This document shows positions 1-6,968 of a stretch of DNA of 14,014 bases, one piece after another. The position numbers were made by a program, and so were the translations under genes. How positions within the stretch are numbered: the stretch's first letter is position 1; every line of letters starts with the position of its first letter. The stretch comes from Actinoplanes subtropicus (GTDB lineage Bacteria > Actinomycetota > Actinomycetes > Mycobacteriales > Micromonosporaceae): assembly GCF_000721705.1 (NCBI RefSeq), contig NZ_JOJL01000072.1, positions 1-14,014 of the forward strand, read 5' to 3'. A model generated the notes under the pieces. The model saw only the letters and a program-made list of their open reading frames with translations, was not told where the DNA came from and made no database searches.

Positions 1-236
1 CTACCGGAGCTTCGTTCCCATCACGCCCCGCGACACGCCACTGTGGCCAGACCGCGACGCGGCACTCACACCAAACTCATGATCTTGAAACGGCCGTGAC
101 GAAAGAGTCGAGAGGGGAGGGGTATTCGGTTGGTCCCGCCTCGAAGTTTGCCATTGCCCTCCCTGGCCAAAGCTGCAGTCCCACTGAACCAGCGCTGGTC
201 GCGGAGCGGTACAGCCGGATAGCCGATCCTCATCCG
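1..236. other. Leading stretch without a supported gene
   Basis: I see no convincing reading frame here. Open frames exist on both strands, but they lack a ribosome site, a leaderless promoter and recognisable protein sequence. It may be the flank of the possible small minus-strand gene that ends at 238. Confidence 0.4.
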
Positions 237-258
237 CTCATCGGCAAAAGAGCATGCC
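237..258 (+). repeat. Array repeat, divergent right core
   Basis: This copy matches the core at 6476-6494 plus its flanks at about 18 of 22 positions, with changes in the AATC segment. No GTGAC hairpin is evident 30-40 bases upstream. It is the first member of the series on the left. Confidence 0.4.
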
Positions 259-378
259 GGTGCCAGCATGTTGGCCACGTAGCGTGACGCCACTGGCCGG
301 ATCATCTCGTATCTCGCCGTCGCTGAGGTAGGTGATTGGCACAGCGCAGTCACTGAAGTTCCCTTCCTGCCGAAACAT
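238..378 (-). CDS. Possible small hypothetical gene or gene remnant (46 aa)
   Basis: An ATG at 378 is preceded on the minus strand by AGGAGA at a slightly long spacing, and opens a 46-residue frame ending MLFCR. The frame can be extended to a GTG at 426, but that part looks random. The stop codon falls inside a divergent copy of the array repeat (237-258). The ends of the 3400-3951 and 7066-7479 minus genes show a similar arrangement, which is the main reason to list it. I recognise no family. It could equally be the tail of a decayed cassette gene or a chance frame. Confidence 0.25.
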   Translation of the reverse strand: MFRQEGNFSDCAVPITYLSDGEIRDDPASGVTLRGQHAGTGMLFCR

Positions 379-531
379 CAGCGTTGCGTCTCCTGGGCAC
401 TGTGCGTCACCGGCAGACGACCGCACGGGCGCGGATTGCGGCTAGATGTGCGCACGCGTCTTCGGCGAACGCTCGTCCTGTGTGTGCTGTTTCGGGTCAG
501 CCTCGGACGGCTGGGCGGCGAGAATGAGAGC

Positions 532-957
532 GTGATTCGCGTTCCTGGATCGGCGTTGTCAGAGAAGTTGAGTCGAGCGACTCGTGTTCGCTTCTACGAA
601 GGTGGTGAGCCGGCGCCCTTGGGTAAGCGGCGTCAACGTCCGCCGGTCGTCGCGGACGAGTATCGGCCTCAAGCGTTGGCCAAGCTCCGGGACGTGCTTC
701 AGGTGCGTGCCGACACGGCGGACGTCGCGCTGATGAGGATGCCGGTGCTGTGGTGCGAGGTGTTCATCGACAAGGACCTGGCGGCAATGCTCGGACTGAT
801 GCCCGGTTGGCTTCGCTGGGAACCGCACGGTGACCTGCGGCTGGCAGATCCGGATGCCCTCACAGGTTGGCTGAACCAATGGGTGCCGGCGGCGGCCGCG
901 CGTTGGGTTCCGCAGCACAGCGTCGACCAGATCGGCCGTGACCTCCCTCCTGCATGA
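532..957 (+). CDS. Hypothetical protein, cassette gene 1 (141 aa)
   Basis: A soluble protein I do not recognise. From about residue 35 it reads as a normal globular sequence with several tryptophans in the C-terminal half (LWCEVF, GWLRWEPHG, LTGWLNQW). The frame stays open back to a TTG at 436, but that stretch is arginine-rich and uneven. I place the start at GTG 532, which has GAGAAT exactly 6 bases upstream, as for most genes of this array; there is no Shine-Dalgarno sequence. Codons favour G/C at the third position only moderately. The array repeat at 995-1053 follows it. The codons at 843-856 contain an exact match to the repeat core, probably by chance. Confidence 0.65.
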   Translation: MIRVPGSALSEKLSRATRVRFYEGGEPAPLGKRRQRPPVVADEYRPQALAKLRDVLQVRADTADVALMRMPVLWCEVFIDKDLAAMLGLMPGWLRWEPHGDLRLADPDALTGWLNQWVPAAAARWVPQHSVDQIGRDLPPA

Positions 958-994
958 GCCGATCGCCGCGGGTAGGAGCAACAGACTTTGGCCA

Positions 995-1053
995 GTACGG
1001 ACAGTGACGACGGTTACCGGTGCCTCGCTCGACCGGCGGCAGATGCGGACGTC
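995..1053 (+). repeat. Array repeat, two-part copy
   Basis: The left part begins GTACGGACAGTGAC and shares 14 of 14 bases with the copy at 6969. The right core (about 1034-1053) reads CGGCGGCAGATGCGGACG, one base from the common CAGATCCGGACG form. It lies between two plus-strand genes. Confidence 0.65.
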
Positions 1054-1139
1054 GATCCACCTCATGGCGAGGGTTCGCCGAGGTAACCCTCGGTTTGTCC
1101 CGTGGCAGGTTCGGACGGGCTCGTGGTATCAAGATCCTC

Positions 1140-1541
1140 ATGCCGATCGAGTTCATAGCGCGCGTGGCCGGTGTCGATGACGAATACTGCCTGGTCGCCG
1201 CGGTCGCAGAGCACGAGAACGGCACCGGCCGGGCCCTAATGTTCCAGGCGGCTCTTGAGGATCCGGATGAGCAGGACGTGCTCTTGCAGATGGATACCCA
1301 TTGCCTGGTCACCGAAGACCAGGGCACGGCATACGGGTGCGTGCGTGAATTGACGATCGATGGTGACCGCATGCACGTGTCGCTCGCTCAGGAGGCGCTC
1401 GCCGACCTCGGCCTGGACGATGCCGTGGTGGAGGTTCAGCTGGCAGTCGATAGGCAGTCTGTTGAGGTTCTGCGGGAGTACCTGGGGCGTATTCTGCGCT
1501 ACGGTCGGCCCGATGCGCGGCCGGCGGTACTGCGCCTGTAA
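1140..1541 (+). CDS. Imm10-family immunity protein (133 aa)
   Basis: Small acidic protein matching the Imm10 family of polymorphic-toxin immunity proteins. The family's central signature is clear: LMFQ at residues 33-36, then DEQDVLLQMDTHCLVTED at 43-60, followed by a tyrosine-glycine turn and the ALADLGL segment near 86-92. Imm10 proteins are thought to bind and neutralise a secreted or contact-delivered toxin in the cytoplasm; the cognate toxin is unknown here and none is encoded nearby. ATG 1140 gives the usual family length; an upstream in-frame start at 1020 lies inside the repeat and is rejected. There is no ribosome site. TATCAA sits 7 bases before the ATG, suggesting a leaderless message. 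The family call rests on motif recall, not a search. Confidence 0.85.
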   Translation: MPIEFIARVAGVDDEYCLVAAVAEHENGTGRALMFQAALEDPDEQDVLLQMDTHCLVTEDQGTAYGCVRELTIDGDRMHVSLAQEALADLGLDDAVVEVQLAVDRQSVEVLREYLGRILRYGRPDARPAVLRL

Positions 1542-1601
1542 TTCCCTGTCCGCCGGCTGGGGCGATCGGCTCGGCAACGCCCGTAGCGCTCGGCGAACAC
1601 C

Positions 1602-1649
1602 GAGCGTGACTGCTCACTCCGACAAACACGCGGTCTGCGGCATGACAGT
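1602..1649 (+). repeat. Array repeat, GCGGCATGACA subtype
   Basis: The left hairpin is GAGC-GTGACT-GCTC (1602-1615). The right core at 1633-1649 is GTCTGCGGCATGACAGT. It aligns over its whole length with the copy at 12582-12637, about 11 kb away, which shows that the repeat extends beyond the core. Confidence 0.6.
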
Positions 1650-1660
1650 AAGGTCACCGC
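1649..1660 (+). promoter_or_regulatory. Putative -10 element for the 1661 gene
   Basis: TAAGGT followed by 6 bases and then ATG 1661 fits the leaderless pattern TANNNT-N6-RTG. No convincing -35 box is visible, and the element overlaps the end of the repeat. Confidence 0.4.
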
Positions 1661-1867
1661 ATGGACGGCGACATCACCTTGCGGCTGAATCGGGCGACCG
1701 CCGAAGACCTGTACGCCACGTTGTACGAGGTCGGAGAGCACATCGCCGCCGGCGCCCCGATAAGCTCCCCGACACGCCAGGAGTCCGAGCGGCTCGGCCG
1801 CCTTCTCGCAGACCTCGGCCACTCCCTGGGCCGCAAGTGCACTCCATACTGCGAGCACCTCGTTTGA
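1661..1867 (+). CDS. Small hypothetical protein (68 aa)
   Basis: A short soluble, probably helical protein: residues 10-27 and 40-55 can form amphipathic helices, and the C-terminus contains a Cys-x3-Cys pair (KCTPYCEHLV). I recognise no family. ATG 1661 is supported by TAAGGT 6 bases upstream; the AAGG there could also serve as a weak ribosome site. The gene stands alone between repeat copies at 1602-1649 and 1881-1903, like a one-gene cassette. Confidence 0.65.
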   Translation: MDGDITLRLNRATAEDLYATLYEVGEHIAAGAPISSPTRQESERLGRLLADLGHSLGRKCTPYCEHLV

Positions 1868-1880
1868 GAAGCGCGCGCAC

Positions 1881-1903
1881 TATCGGCGGCTTGACAGTGC
1901 GCG
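1881..1903 (+). repeat. Array repeat, right core of the TGACA subtype
   Basis: TATCGGCGGCTTGACAGTGCGCG resembles the cores at 1633 and 12618, which share GCGGC-TGACA-T. No left hairpin was found. Its TTGACA could also act as a -35 box, but no -10 lies at the right distance. Confidence 0.4.
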
Positions 1904-1966
1904 TCCCGGTCGATTGTTGAGCCGAATCTTGTCGCGTCCACAGCAGCCAAATGGCATCCTGCCTCC

Positions 1967-2392
1967 GTGTATAGAACACTCGACGACGGCATCGAACTCG
2001 TGGCCGATGACGGACAGGCCCGCGTCCGCCTGCGTGTTCCTCAGCGGCCCTTCGCGGACGAGTTCGTTGACTTCCTTGTTGAGCTGCAGGATTCGGGACT
2101 GAACGCCGCCACCGGCGTACGGACGATCGAGGGCGACGGTCTGCCATCCTGGACCAGGATCCTGGCCGATTCGTACACCGGCTGGGACGGTGAACGGTCG
2201 TGGGAATCACTTGAGCGAGACGCTCGCATCTACGCGCGGCACGACGGACGTGGACACGTCACTTTGAGGTTCGTTATTCGAGGCCCGCGCGCGTGTGACG
2301 AAGCGGCGTGGGAGGCATCCGTCAGCGTCAACCTTGACGCCGGGGAGGACATGCGGGGCTTCGCTCAAGAGATTGAAGTTCTCGCCAGGTGA
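1967..2392 (+). CDS. DUF6228-like protein, immunity-type (141 aa)
   Basis: Soluble protein resembling the DUF6228 family, small actinobacterial proteins often found among immunity genes; their biochemical role is unknown. The recognisable part is residues 72-100, GWDGERSWESLE followed by ARHDGRGHVTL, and then a tryptophan at about 115 and an acidic C-terminal segment. GTG 1967 is chosen because CATCCT lies 6 bases upstream and the protein begins with a plausible beta-strand; there is no Shine-Dalgarno sequence. Its stop codon sits in the GGTGAC (2388-2393) that may be the left part of the next repeat. The family name is from memory and moderately sure. Confidence 0.75.
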   Translation: MYRTLDDGIELVADDGQARVRLRVPQRPFADEFVDFLVELQDSGLNAATGVRTIEGDGLPSWTRILADSYTGWDGERSWESLERDARIYARHDGRGHVTLRFVIRGPRACDEAAWEASVSVNLDAGEDMRGFAQEIEVLAR

Positions 2393-2436
2393 CGTTCTGT
2401 ATGCATCACGCGCACCGTCAGCGGCAGATCCGGGCG
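2388..2436 (+). repeat. Array repeat between cassette genes
   Basis: The right core TCAGCGGCAGATCCGGGCG lies at 2418-2436. GGTGAC at 2388 overlaps the stop codon of the preceding gene and may be a weak left part, without a clear hairpin. Confidence 0.65.
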
Positions 2437-2545
2437 CCGTTGGTCGGGCTGGGCATAGCGGCGGGCGCACGCTGGCCTCGACGGCTGCGCCCGGACGGGG
2501 GTGAGGTCTCGCCCGTGGCGGCCAATCGGCGGGCACACTACGTAC

Positions 2546-3223
2546 GTGCGTGATCTCCTTGGCTCTGCAACGCCTCGCCTCGACCGTTTCCTGACGTGGT
2601 GGTACGGACAGCCCGACTGCGAGGATCCGACCCCGATGGGTTCCGGTCACCGGACACCGCGCCCACTTGGGGAGTGGTTCGAAGTGACGTCCCGGTGGTC
2701 ACGGCCGGTGGCTAGGCAAAACCGCGTCCTGGACGCCGAGAGCGCGTGGACCGAGGACGGCAAGCTCGTCTTCTGGGTGGAAAATCAAGGCGTCTGGTTG
2801 TGGGCAGTCGACCCCACCGGCGACGACCCCGAGGTCTATGACCGCGAAAACACGCCAGGCCAGCCGTGGCAGCCCACCGGAGTGGCCCTGTCGGTTTTCC
2901 TGGTGCACGTCGCGGTCTTCGAGGCAATCATGGGCGCACAGGCGGGAGCCAGCGCCGCCTGGATCACCTCGCAGCGGCTCGACCAGGTCCTTTCGCCGCT
3001 GAGCCCGATACCCGGTGCCGCCTGGCGGTGGCCGTGCCCCATGCATCAGCTCTACGCGGGCGACGGACTCCTCGCGATGGCCGGCCCGAACTACGGCGCC
3101 GGAGAAACCGCAGACACCGCCGCCTACCGAGAGGTCTTCATCGCCGGCCGAAACCTGTCCGCGGTCAGCTACCTCGCGAAGATCGACGGGGTGGACTGGG
3201 ACTGGGCGTCCTGGCGCCAGTGA
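2546..3223 (+). CDS. SMI1/KNR4 (SUKH-like) family protein (225 aa)
   Basis: The sequence resembles SMI1/KNR4-type proteins of the SUKH superfamily, widely used as immunity proteins against polymorphic toxins. The clearest part is KLVFWVENQGVWLWAVD (residues 73-89), followed by a DDPEVYD segment and a hydrophobic helix at 113-130 (ALSVFLVHVAVFEAIMG). The C-terminal half has many aromatic residues and ends WDWASWRQ. The frame is open to GTG 2501, but GTG 2546 fits better: CACACT lies 6 bases upstream and the product starts with the helix RDLLGSATPRLDRFLTWWYG. At 225 residues it is somewhat longer than a minimal SUKH domain. No toxin gene is adjacent. Confidence 0.75.
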   Translation: MRDLLGSATPRLDRFLTWWYGQPDCEDPTPMGSGHRTPRPLGEWFEVTSRWSRPVARQNRVLDAESAWTEDGKLVFWVENQGVWLWAVDPTGDDPEVYDRENTPGQPWQPTGVALSVFLVHVAVFEAIMGAQAGASAAWITSQRLDQVLSPLSPIPGAAWRWPCPMHQLYAGDGLLAMAGPNYGAGETADTAAYREVFIAGRNLSAVSYLAKIDGVDWDWASWRQ

Positions 3224-3347
3224 GCGCGACACCTGTCGAGGTCACAACTGTGCCGCCCATCCAGCCCGCATCAACCGGCTACTCAGCGCGATGGCTGACG
3301 GCATCGTACGCAAACTCTGCGGCAAAGTCGTACGCTCACCGGCTGAC

Positions 3348-3408
3348 GTACACGGGCAGTGACTGCCGCGCGGTGCTGGCGTGCGGTGACAGCGTCAGAT
3401 CAGGGCGA
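3348..3408 (+). repeat. Array repeat, two-part copy with perfect hairpin
   Basis: The left part contains the perfect palindrome GGCAGTGACTGCC (3355-3367). Compared with GACAGTGACTGTC at 6974-6986 both arms changed together, so pairing is kept. The right core at about 3390-3408 reads GACAGCGTCAGATCAGGGC and overlaps the stop codon of the minus gene ending at 3400. A core-like GCGGCAAAGTC at 3314-3333 may be a second, decayed copy. Confidence 0.6.
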
Positions 3409-3951
3409 CAGGCCAAGTTCCGCGACCCAGTCGAGCACGTCGTCGTTCTCGTCGTAGACGTTGCCGAACTCCCAGGTGCATTCCTGCTCTGCAGCCCAGT
3501 AGCTCACGGCCTTCTCCACCGCGGGGAAGCCGGCAGAAACCGGAACGGTGATCACGATGAATCGCCGATCGGATGGCATCTCGACGAGCCCACGAAGCCG
3601 AGCAAACGCCGCTTTGAGCGCCTCGATGTTGCCGTCGACGGGGCGCGTGCTCGGATAGAGACGTAGACAAAGGTTTCCATCACGCGCCACGACTTCAAAC
3701 GTTCCGTCGCTCCTCAAACGGATGCGATCACCGGCAGCGAACCCGTACGCCAAACCAGGGCTGCCATGCACTTCGCATTCCTCTCCCAGCCTCCGAGCAG
3801 GAAGCACTTCGAACACCGGCCGGCCGGACGAGGCCGTGCCGGCAAGGACTCGAATGTGCGTCTGCTCGGCATCCTCTTCCACGGCCAGATCTTCCCATGG
3901 CGCCAGCGCCTCAGACCGGAACGCGGCCCTCACGTCATGACCGCGTACCAT
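3400..3951 (-). CDS. DUF4265-like protein (183 aa)
   Basis: Cytoplasmic protein resembling DUF4265: an N-terminal strand segment ending in FEVLPARRLGEECEVHGSP (47-65), the typical LAYGFAAGDRIRL (68-79), a C-terminal ferredoxin-like part with IVITVPVSAGFPAVEKAVSYW (132-152), and an acidic tail. The function of the family is unknown; it is common among orphan immunity-type genes. The frame opens at TTG 4014, but the first residues would be translated from the array repeat at 3983-4005, so I place the start at ATG 3951; GTG 3933 is also possible. Neither has a good ribosome site. It lies in tandem with the Imm21-like gene, separated by 91 bases that hold the repeat. Confidence 0.75.
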   Translation of the reverse strand: MVRGHDVRAAFRSEALAPWEDLAVEEDAEQTHIRVLAGTASSGRPVFEVLPARRLGEECEVHGSPGLAYGFAAGDRIRLRSDGTFEVVARDGNLCLRLYPSTRPVDGNIEALKAAFARLRGLVEMPSDRRFIVITVPVSAGFPAVEKAVSYWAAEQECTWEFGNVYDENDDVLDWVAELGLSP

Positions 3952-3982
3952 CCCGTAGCAGCGAACCCTGACTCCGTAGCGC

Positions 3983-4005
3983 CCGGATCGCGGCAAATCC
4001 GGATG
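3983..4005 (+). repeat. Array repeat core with inverted arms
   Basis: The core TCGCGGCAAATCCGGATG (3988-4005) lies between two minus-strand genes but still points plus. CCGGAT and ATCCGG (3983-3988 and 3997-4002) form a 6-base inverted repeat around it. The CCGTAGCGC just upstream also precedes the copy at 13746-13793. Confidence 0.65.
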
Positions 4006-4042
4006 TTTTATCAAGCCTGCGTTCGCCTTCAGCCGGGTACGT

Positions 4043-4552
4043 TTAGGGGACGGGCTGAAGCTGAACGAGGATCATCCAATTATCAACATCGAAGCGGTAT
4101 GTCGCCCTGACTCGATAGGTGCCCGGGTGTAGTTCCACGACGAGGTGGTTGTCGGCCTCCAGCTCTGTTCCCGGGTAGGCCGAATCGAACAATACGACTG
4201 GTCCGTCCACCACCCAGCGGACATCTTCATCGGCATCCCACTCCACGCCCTCCCGTACCGCTTGGCGTGCAGCGCTGACCAGGTCGTCTTCCTCGTACGC
4301 CGCGGCCCAGCGCAGGAATAGCCGGTCCGAGGGCAGATACGTCGTCGCCGCCGGTTCGCGACCCAGAACTAGCGCCTGCTGCTGACCGATGGCGACCAGG
4401 CCGATGTAACCGTCGACCGCGCAGGCCCGACCGTAGTCTCCCCACTCCTCCAGGGGGCCATCCGTGCTATCGGCACCGGTCCACAGGGATAGTGACGATT
4501 GCGGAGCGGCAAGCAGCGGTCCACCACCCGACGAAACCCACGTGTAGGCCAA
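4043..4552 (-). CDS. Imm21-family immunity protein (169 aa)
   Basis: Matches the Imm21 family of polymorphic-toxin immunity proteins. Landmarks in order are WVSSGGGPLLAAP (5-17), W24, the DYGRACAVDGYIGLVAIG stretch (39-56), ALVLGREPAATTYLP (60-74), RWAAA (81-85), and VVLFDSAYPG near 119-128 with a C-terminal strand pair. It should act in the cytoplasm by binding a toxin, which is not encoded here. The start is TTG 4552: GGGAGGTGA lies about 7 bases before it, the one clear Shine-Dalgarno site in this array. That sets it apart from its neighbours, which look leaderless. The product is full length for the family. Confidence 0.88.
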   Translation of the reverse strand: MAYTWVSSGGGPLLAAPQSSLSLWTGADSTDGPLEEWGDYGRACAVDGYIGLVAIGQQQALVLGREPAATTYLPSDRLFLRWAAAYEEDDLVSAARQAVREGVEWDADEDVRWVVDGPVVLFDSAYPGTELEADNHLVVELHPGTYRVRATYRFDVDNWMILVQLQPVP

Positions 4553-4683
4553 CGAACTTCACCTCCCGGTGTCGATCTTGCCCTAACGCGGCGGCACGTG
4601 AGAGCCCACCAGGCCCGGAAGAACGTTGTGGGTGCCGGAGCGTTGACCGCAAGATGCGATAGCCAACGGCTAGAAGACCAGCG

Positions 4684-4744
4684 GTACGGACGGTGACAGT
4701 CGCCTCGGCGACGGCCCCGCGATGACAGCGGCGAATCAGGGCGC
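4684..4744 (+). repeat. Array repeat, two-part copy
   Basis: The left part is GTACGGACGGTGACAGTCGC (hairpin imperfect). The right core at 4725-4743 is GACAGCGGCGAATCAGGGC. It sits between the divergent starts of the 4552 and 4802 genes, and its end aligns well with the copy at 3348-3408. Confidence 0.6.
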
Positions 4745-4766
4745 ACGGCAACTGGAGGGTCGCGCC

Positions 4767-4795
4767 TTGCCGAGTGCCTTTCAGAGCCGCATGAT
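4767..4795 (+). promoter_or_regulatory. Putative leaderless promoter for the 4802 gene
   Basis: TTGCCG (4767-4772), 17 bases, CATGAT (4790-4795), then 6 bases to ATG 4802. It is the best -35/-10 pair I found in the array. Confidence 0.5.
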
Positions 4796-4801
4796 CTGCG
4801 C

Positions 4802-5134
4802 ATGCACTACGTTCGCGCCGAGGCGGTTCGGTGGATCGACGTCGAATGGCCGGGATGGGTCGAGGTGCACTTCCGTGAGTCGGATGGCACGCTCGTGGCG
4901 CTCGTCGACAAGGTTCCGATATTCGACGCCGACGGCCGCCTGGCGCTCGGGGCCGCGCTTCCTGTGGCCGTCGGAATTCCGTGCGAGGTGCTTGAGCGGG
5001 TCGCGGATGGAGCCGGCAACGAGTCGTCGCTCGTCCGACTGGGATCCGGCGTCGAGGATCGACGCGGTCGGACGACGTTCCGCGTCGACGCACAGATCCT
5101 CACCGCGCGCTCCGGAGCAGCCCGCCAAGCCTAA
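4802..5134 (+). CDS. Conserved-looking hypothetical protein (110 aa)
   Basis: A small beta-rich protein. The first half (AVRWIDVEWPGWVEVHF, residues 8-24, then LVALVDKVPIFD, 31-42) resembles a type often seen in actinomycete genomes, but I know no family name or function. A second strand-rich part holds IPCEVLERV and the end of the fold FRVDAQIL (93-100). It has no signal peptide or membrane segment. ATG 4802 follows a promoter-like TTGCCG-N17-CATGAT-N6, so the message is probably leaderless; an overlapping ATG at 4791 is in another frame. Repeat copies flank it on both sides. Confidence 0.75.
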   Translation: MHYVRAEAVRWIDVEWPGWVEVHFRESDGTLVALVDKVPIFDADGRLALGAALPVAVGIPCEVLERVADGAGNESSLVRLGSGVEDRRGRTTFRVDAQILTARSGAARQA

Positions 5135-5168
5135 CGCTCTGCAACGAAGCGGCCTTCTCGCCGAGCGG

Positions 5169-5187
5169 TCAGCGGCAGATCCGGACG
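5169..5187 (+). repeat. Array repeat core
   Basis: TCAGCGGCAGATCCGGACG, a nearly consensus core. The same 18-base stretch recurs at 5556-5573. No clear GTGAC hairpin lies upstream. Confidence 0.7.
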
Positions 5188-5220
5188 CATCCGGCCAGCG
5201 GTGAGATCAGCCTGCATCAG

Positions 5221-5232
5221 TACGATGTAACG
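5221..5232 (+). promoter_or_regulatory. Putative -10 element for the 5233 gene
   Basis: TACGAT, 6 bases, then GTG 5233: an example of the leaderless pattern, with no Shine-Dalgarno sequence upstream. Confidence 0.5.
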
Positions 5233-5532
5233 GTGGCGCAGTACGAGAATCTGGTTATTCAGCAACGGCTCGTGGCTCTGCTCACCGCGCTGGAATCGGC
5301 GGAGGAGCGCCTGCGCCAGCTCGGTGATGATCACTGGGCAGACTGGCTGAGGCGTGATTGCGCACGTATTGCGCGCGGTGATATCTATAGCCTCGAGCAT
5401 CTGAAGCAGGCGTTCGGTGGAATGGGAAGCATCAACGATTCGTACCCGTCCGACGATGGCGACGTCGGCAAGGCGTTGGGCGAGATCTACGGGCTGGCTG
5501 CTCAGCTTCTCGCCGACTTGCATCACAGCTAG
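5233..5532 (+). CDS. DUF6966-like small helical protein (99 aa)
   Basis: An all-helical small protein. Residues 6-32 form a leucine-rich amphipathic helix, followed by HWADWLRRDCARIARGD (34-50) and the distinctive AFGGMGSINDSY (60-71), which I associate with DUF6966-type proteins that often sit beside immunity genes. Their function is not known to me. The last 20 residues form another helix. GTG 5233 is supported by TACGAT 6 bases upstream; there is no ribosome site. It lies between two repeat cores with almost identical sequence (5169 and 5556), so the gene plus one repeat is a neat unit of about 390 bases. Confidence 0.75.
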   Translation: MAQYENLVIQQRLVALLTALESAEERLRQLGDDHWADWLRRDCARIARGDIYSLEHLKQAFGGMGSINDSYPSDDGDVGKALGEIYGLAAQLLADLHHS

Positions 5533-5555
5533 GCCGTGTCGCAACGAGACGATTC

Positions 5556-5573
5556 TCAGCGGCAGATCCGGAC
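5556..5573 (+). repeat. Array repeat core
   Basis: TCAGCGGCAGATCCGGAC, identical over 18 bases to the core at 5169. Both are also preceded by GCAACGA within 20-30 bases. Confidence 0.7.
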
Positions 5574-5720
5574 ATCTGATCTTGGGTGACGAGATATGGA
5601 CCGACCAAGTCGACGCCGGAGGCCTGCCGGCTCGCACAAACTCCAGTGCCGGACAACCGGTGGTCGTCTACGCTCCGGTGAAGCCCAGACCAGCACCACC
5701 TGCCGACATAGCGAGCGATC

Positions 5721-6161
5721 ATGACTGATCAGACGACCGCCCAGCGACTGTATGCATGGGGCCGTTGCCGGTTCGAGAGCCAGCCCAGTCCGGTGACCTG
5801 GGCGGGCCATGTGCTTCGCGCTGCGAGTCGGACTTTCGAGGACTTCCCTGAAGTCGACGATGCTCTGCTCCTGTCGGAGACCGAAGAGCGGTGGCCTCAG
5901 GCTCGCGAAGTCTTCCACCGTCTGCGGCTACGAAGCCTGGATCAAAACGCGCCGCTGAATAAGCAGCAGGCTCTACTGTTCACCCTCGCCGAGTTGGTTA
6001 CCAAGGTGGCCTACAACGCTGCAGGCATGCGAGCTCCCTTCGACTACGACTCGGGATGGCGCATCGGACCCGTCGCCTATCGGCTCATGTCAGCCACAGA
6101 CGACCCGCAGCTTCAGGCCGAGCTGACAACAGCTCTCGGCGAACTGCCAGAGGACATCTGA
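5721..6161 (+). CDS. Hypothetical protein (146 aa)
   Basis: A soluble, mostly helical protein without a family I recognise. Residues 77-106 (the run around LNKQQALLFTLAELVTKVAYNAAG) form a strong helix, followed by FDYDSGWRIGPVAYRLMSA (109-127) and an acidic end. ATG 5721 has CATAGC 8 bases upstream and only a poor ribosome site, so the start is less certain than for its neighbours; no better candidate is in frame. A decayed coding stretch in another frame begins right after its stop codon. Confidence 0.7.
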   Translation: MTDQTTAQRLYAWGRCRFESQPSPVTWAGHVLRAASRTFEDFPEVDDALLLSETEERWPQAREVFHRLRLRSLDQNAPLNKQQALLFTLAELVTKVAYNAAGMRAPFDYDSGWRIGPVAYRLMSATDDPQLQAELTTALGELPEDI

Positions 6162-6369
6162 CACCGGCATCGCGACGAGGAAGGCCTGTTGCGCTCATCT
6201 CGGCGATAAGAAACCATTTGTCGATTCCGGGAAGGATCTCTGGCTGCATGCCATTCGCTTAGCGGAGGGCAACACGGAGGAGCGAACAGAGTTTCACAAT
6301 GCCTCAATGGCCCTGGCTGACCGGTACCTCCGACTCCTCCGGTGTGCATTTCCCGGCAATGAGCAGTGA
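6157..6369 (+). pseudogene. Remnant of a cassette gene, C-terminal part
   Basis: In the frame ending at TGA 6367-6369 the sequence is open without a start codon, and from about 6202 it reads like a real protein (KPFVDSGKDLWLHAIRLAEG, then a helix ending YLRLLRCAFPGNEQ). Codon choice is similar to neighbouring genes. I recognise no family. It is followed at once by its own repeat copy (6363-6417), as an intact cassette would be. An alternative is a lost C-terminal extension of the 5721 gene after a frameshift. Confidence 0.45.
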
Positions 6370-6417
6370 TAACCTGCGCTCGCGACCCTCGGCGCACTCT
6401 CATCGGCTAGATCCGTA
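6363..6417 (+). repeat. Array repeat attached to a gene remnant
   Basis: The left hairpin GCAG-TGATAAC-CTGC (6363-6377) includes the remnant's stop codon. The divergent right core CATCGGCTAGATCCGTAC lies at 6401-6418, about 35 bases on. Confidence 0.45.
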
Positions 6418-6475
6418 CCCCGAGCAGGCTGCCTCGACTACCCACCGTAATGGCCCTCGCCGTACCGAACGCCGC

Positions 6476-6494
6476 TCAGCGGCAAATCAGGATG
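6476..6494 (+). repeat. Array repeat core
   Basis: TCAGCGGCAAATCAGGATG, the AATCAGG form, shared base for base over 15 bases with the core at 9152-9166. It still points plus although the next gene is on the minus strand. Confidence 0.7.
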
Positions 6495-6516
6495 CCGGTG
6501 GCGGGTCGTTCGGGGA

Positions 6517-6909
6517 TCATCGCCAGGGGCGATCGCGCCGCTGCTTCGCGGCGAGGCCCATGTAATAGCCGGGCGCCTCGTGGATTCCATGGTGTCGCCA
6601 GAGTTCTTGGCGGCGATCATCGGTTACCCAGCGCACTTCGTAGTCGGGGCCCCCGTCGTCACTTCGGAACGTTCCTTCGAGGATCTCGCGCAGCAGAGCG
6701 AAGGGTGGATAGTCTTCCTCGATTTCGATCGTTCCGTCAGCCCAGGTGAACAGAAGCCAGCATCCGACCTGCTTGACGAAGAACAGATTTCTGAATGGCG
6801 CGGCTTGGACGGCCAACCAGCCGGCGACCGCGCCGTTGTGCACGAGTTCGGCGATCGCGCCGTCGAGGACCGTCAGTCGTGCGCTCAGATCTCGATCGTC
6901 TTCGCCCAC
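6517..6909 (-). CDS. Hypothetical protein (130 aa)
   Basis: Soluble protein of unknown family. The middle is strand-rich and aromatic (APFRNLFFVKQVGCWLLFTW, residues 37-56), followed by an acidic GTIEIEEDYPPFALLREIL (59-77) and a basic tail. GTG 6909 has CAGGAT exactly 6 bases upstream and an AGGA about 8-12 bases away, so it can be read as leaderless or as weakly Shine-Dalgarno led. It converges on the remnant at 6157-6369. The context of single small genes between repeats suggests an immunity or other accessory role, but nothing in the sequence proves it. Confidence 0.7.
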   Translation of the reverse strand: MGEDDRDLSARLTVLDGAIAELVHNGAVAGWLAVQAAPFRNLFFVKQVGCWLLFTWADGTIEIEEDYPPFALLREILEGTFRSDDGGPDYEVRWVTDDRRQELWRHHGIHEAPGYYMGLAAKQRRDRPWR

Positions 6910-6968
6910 CGGATCATCCTGTCATGGCAACGTCCTCAATTCGGCTGCACGCGATCGTCGGTCGACGT

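Noticed and set aside
1891..1930. Promoter with TTGACA at 1891
   Set aside because: No -10 lies 16-19 bases downstream; the motif is part of the repeat subtype.
3952..4014. N-terminal extension of the DUF4265-like protein to TTG 4014
   Set aside because: The extra residues are translated from the intergenic repeat and have no ribosome site.
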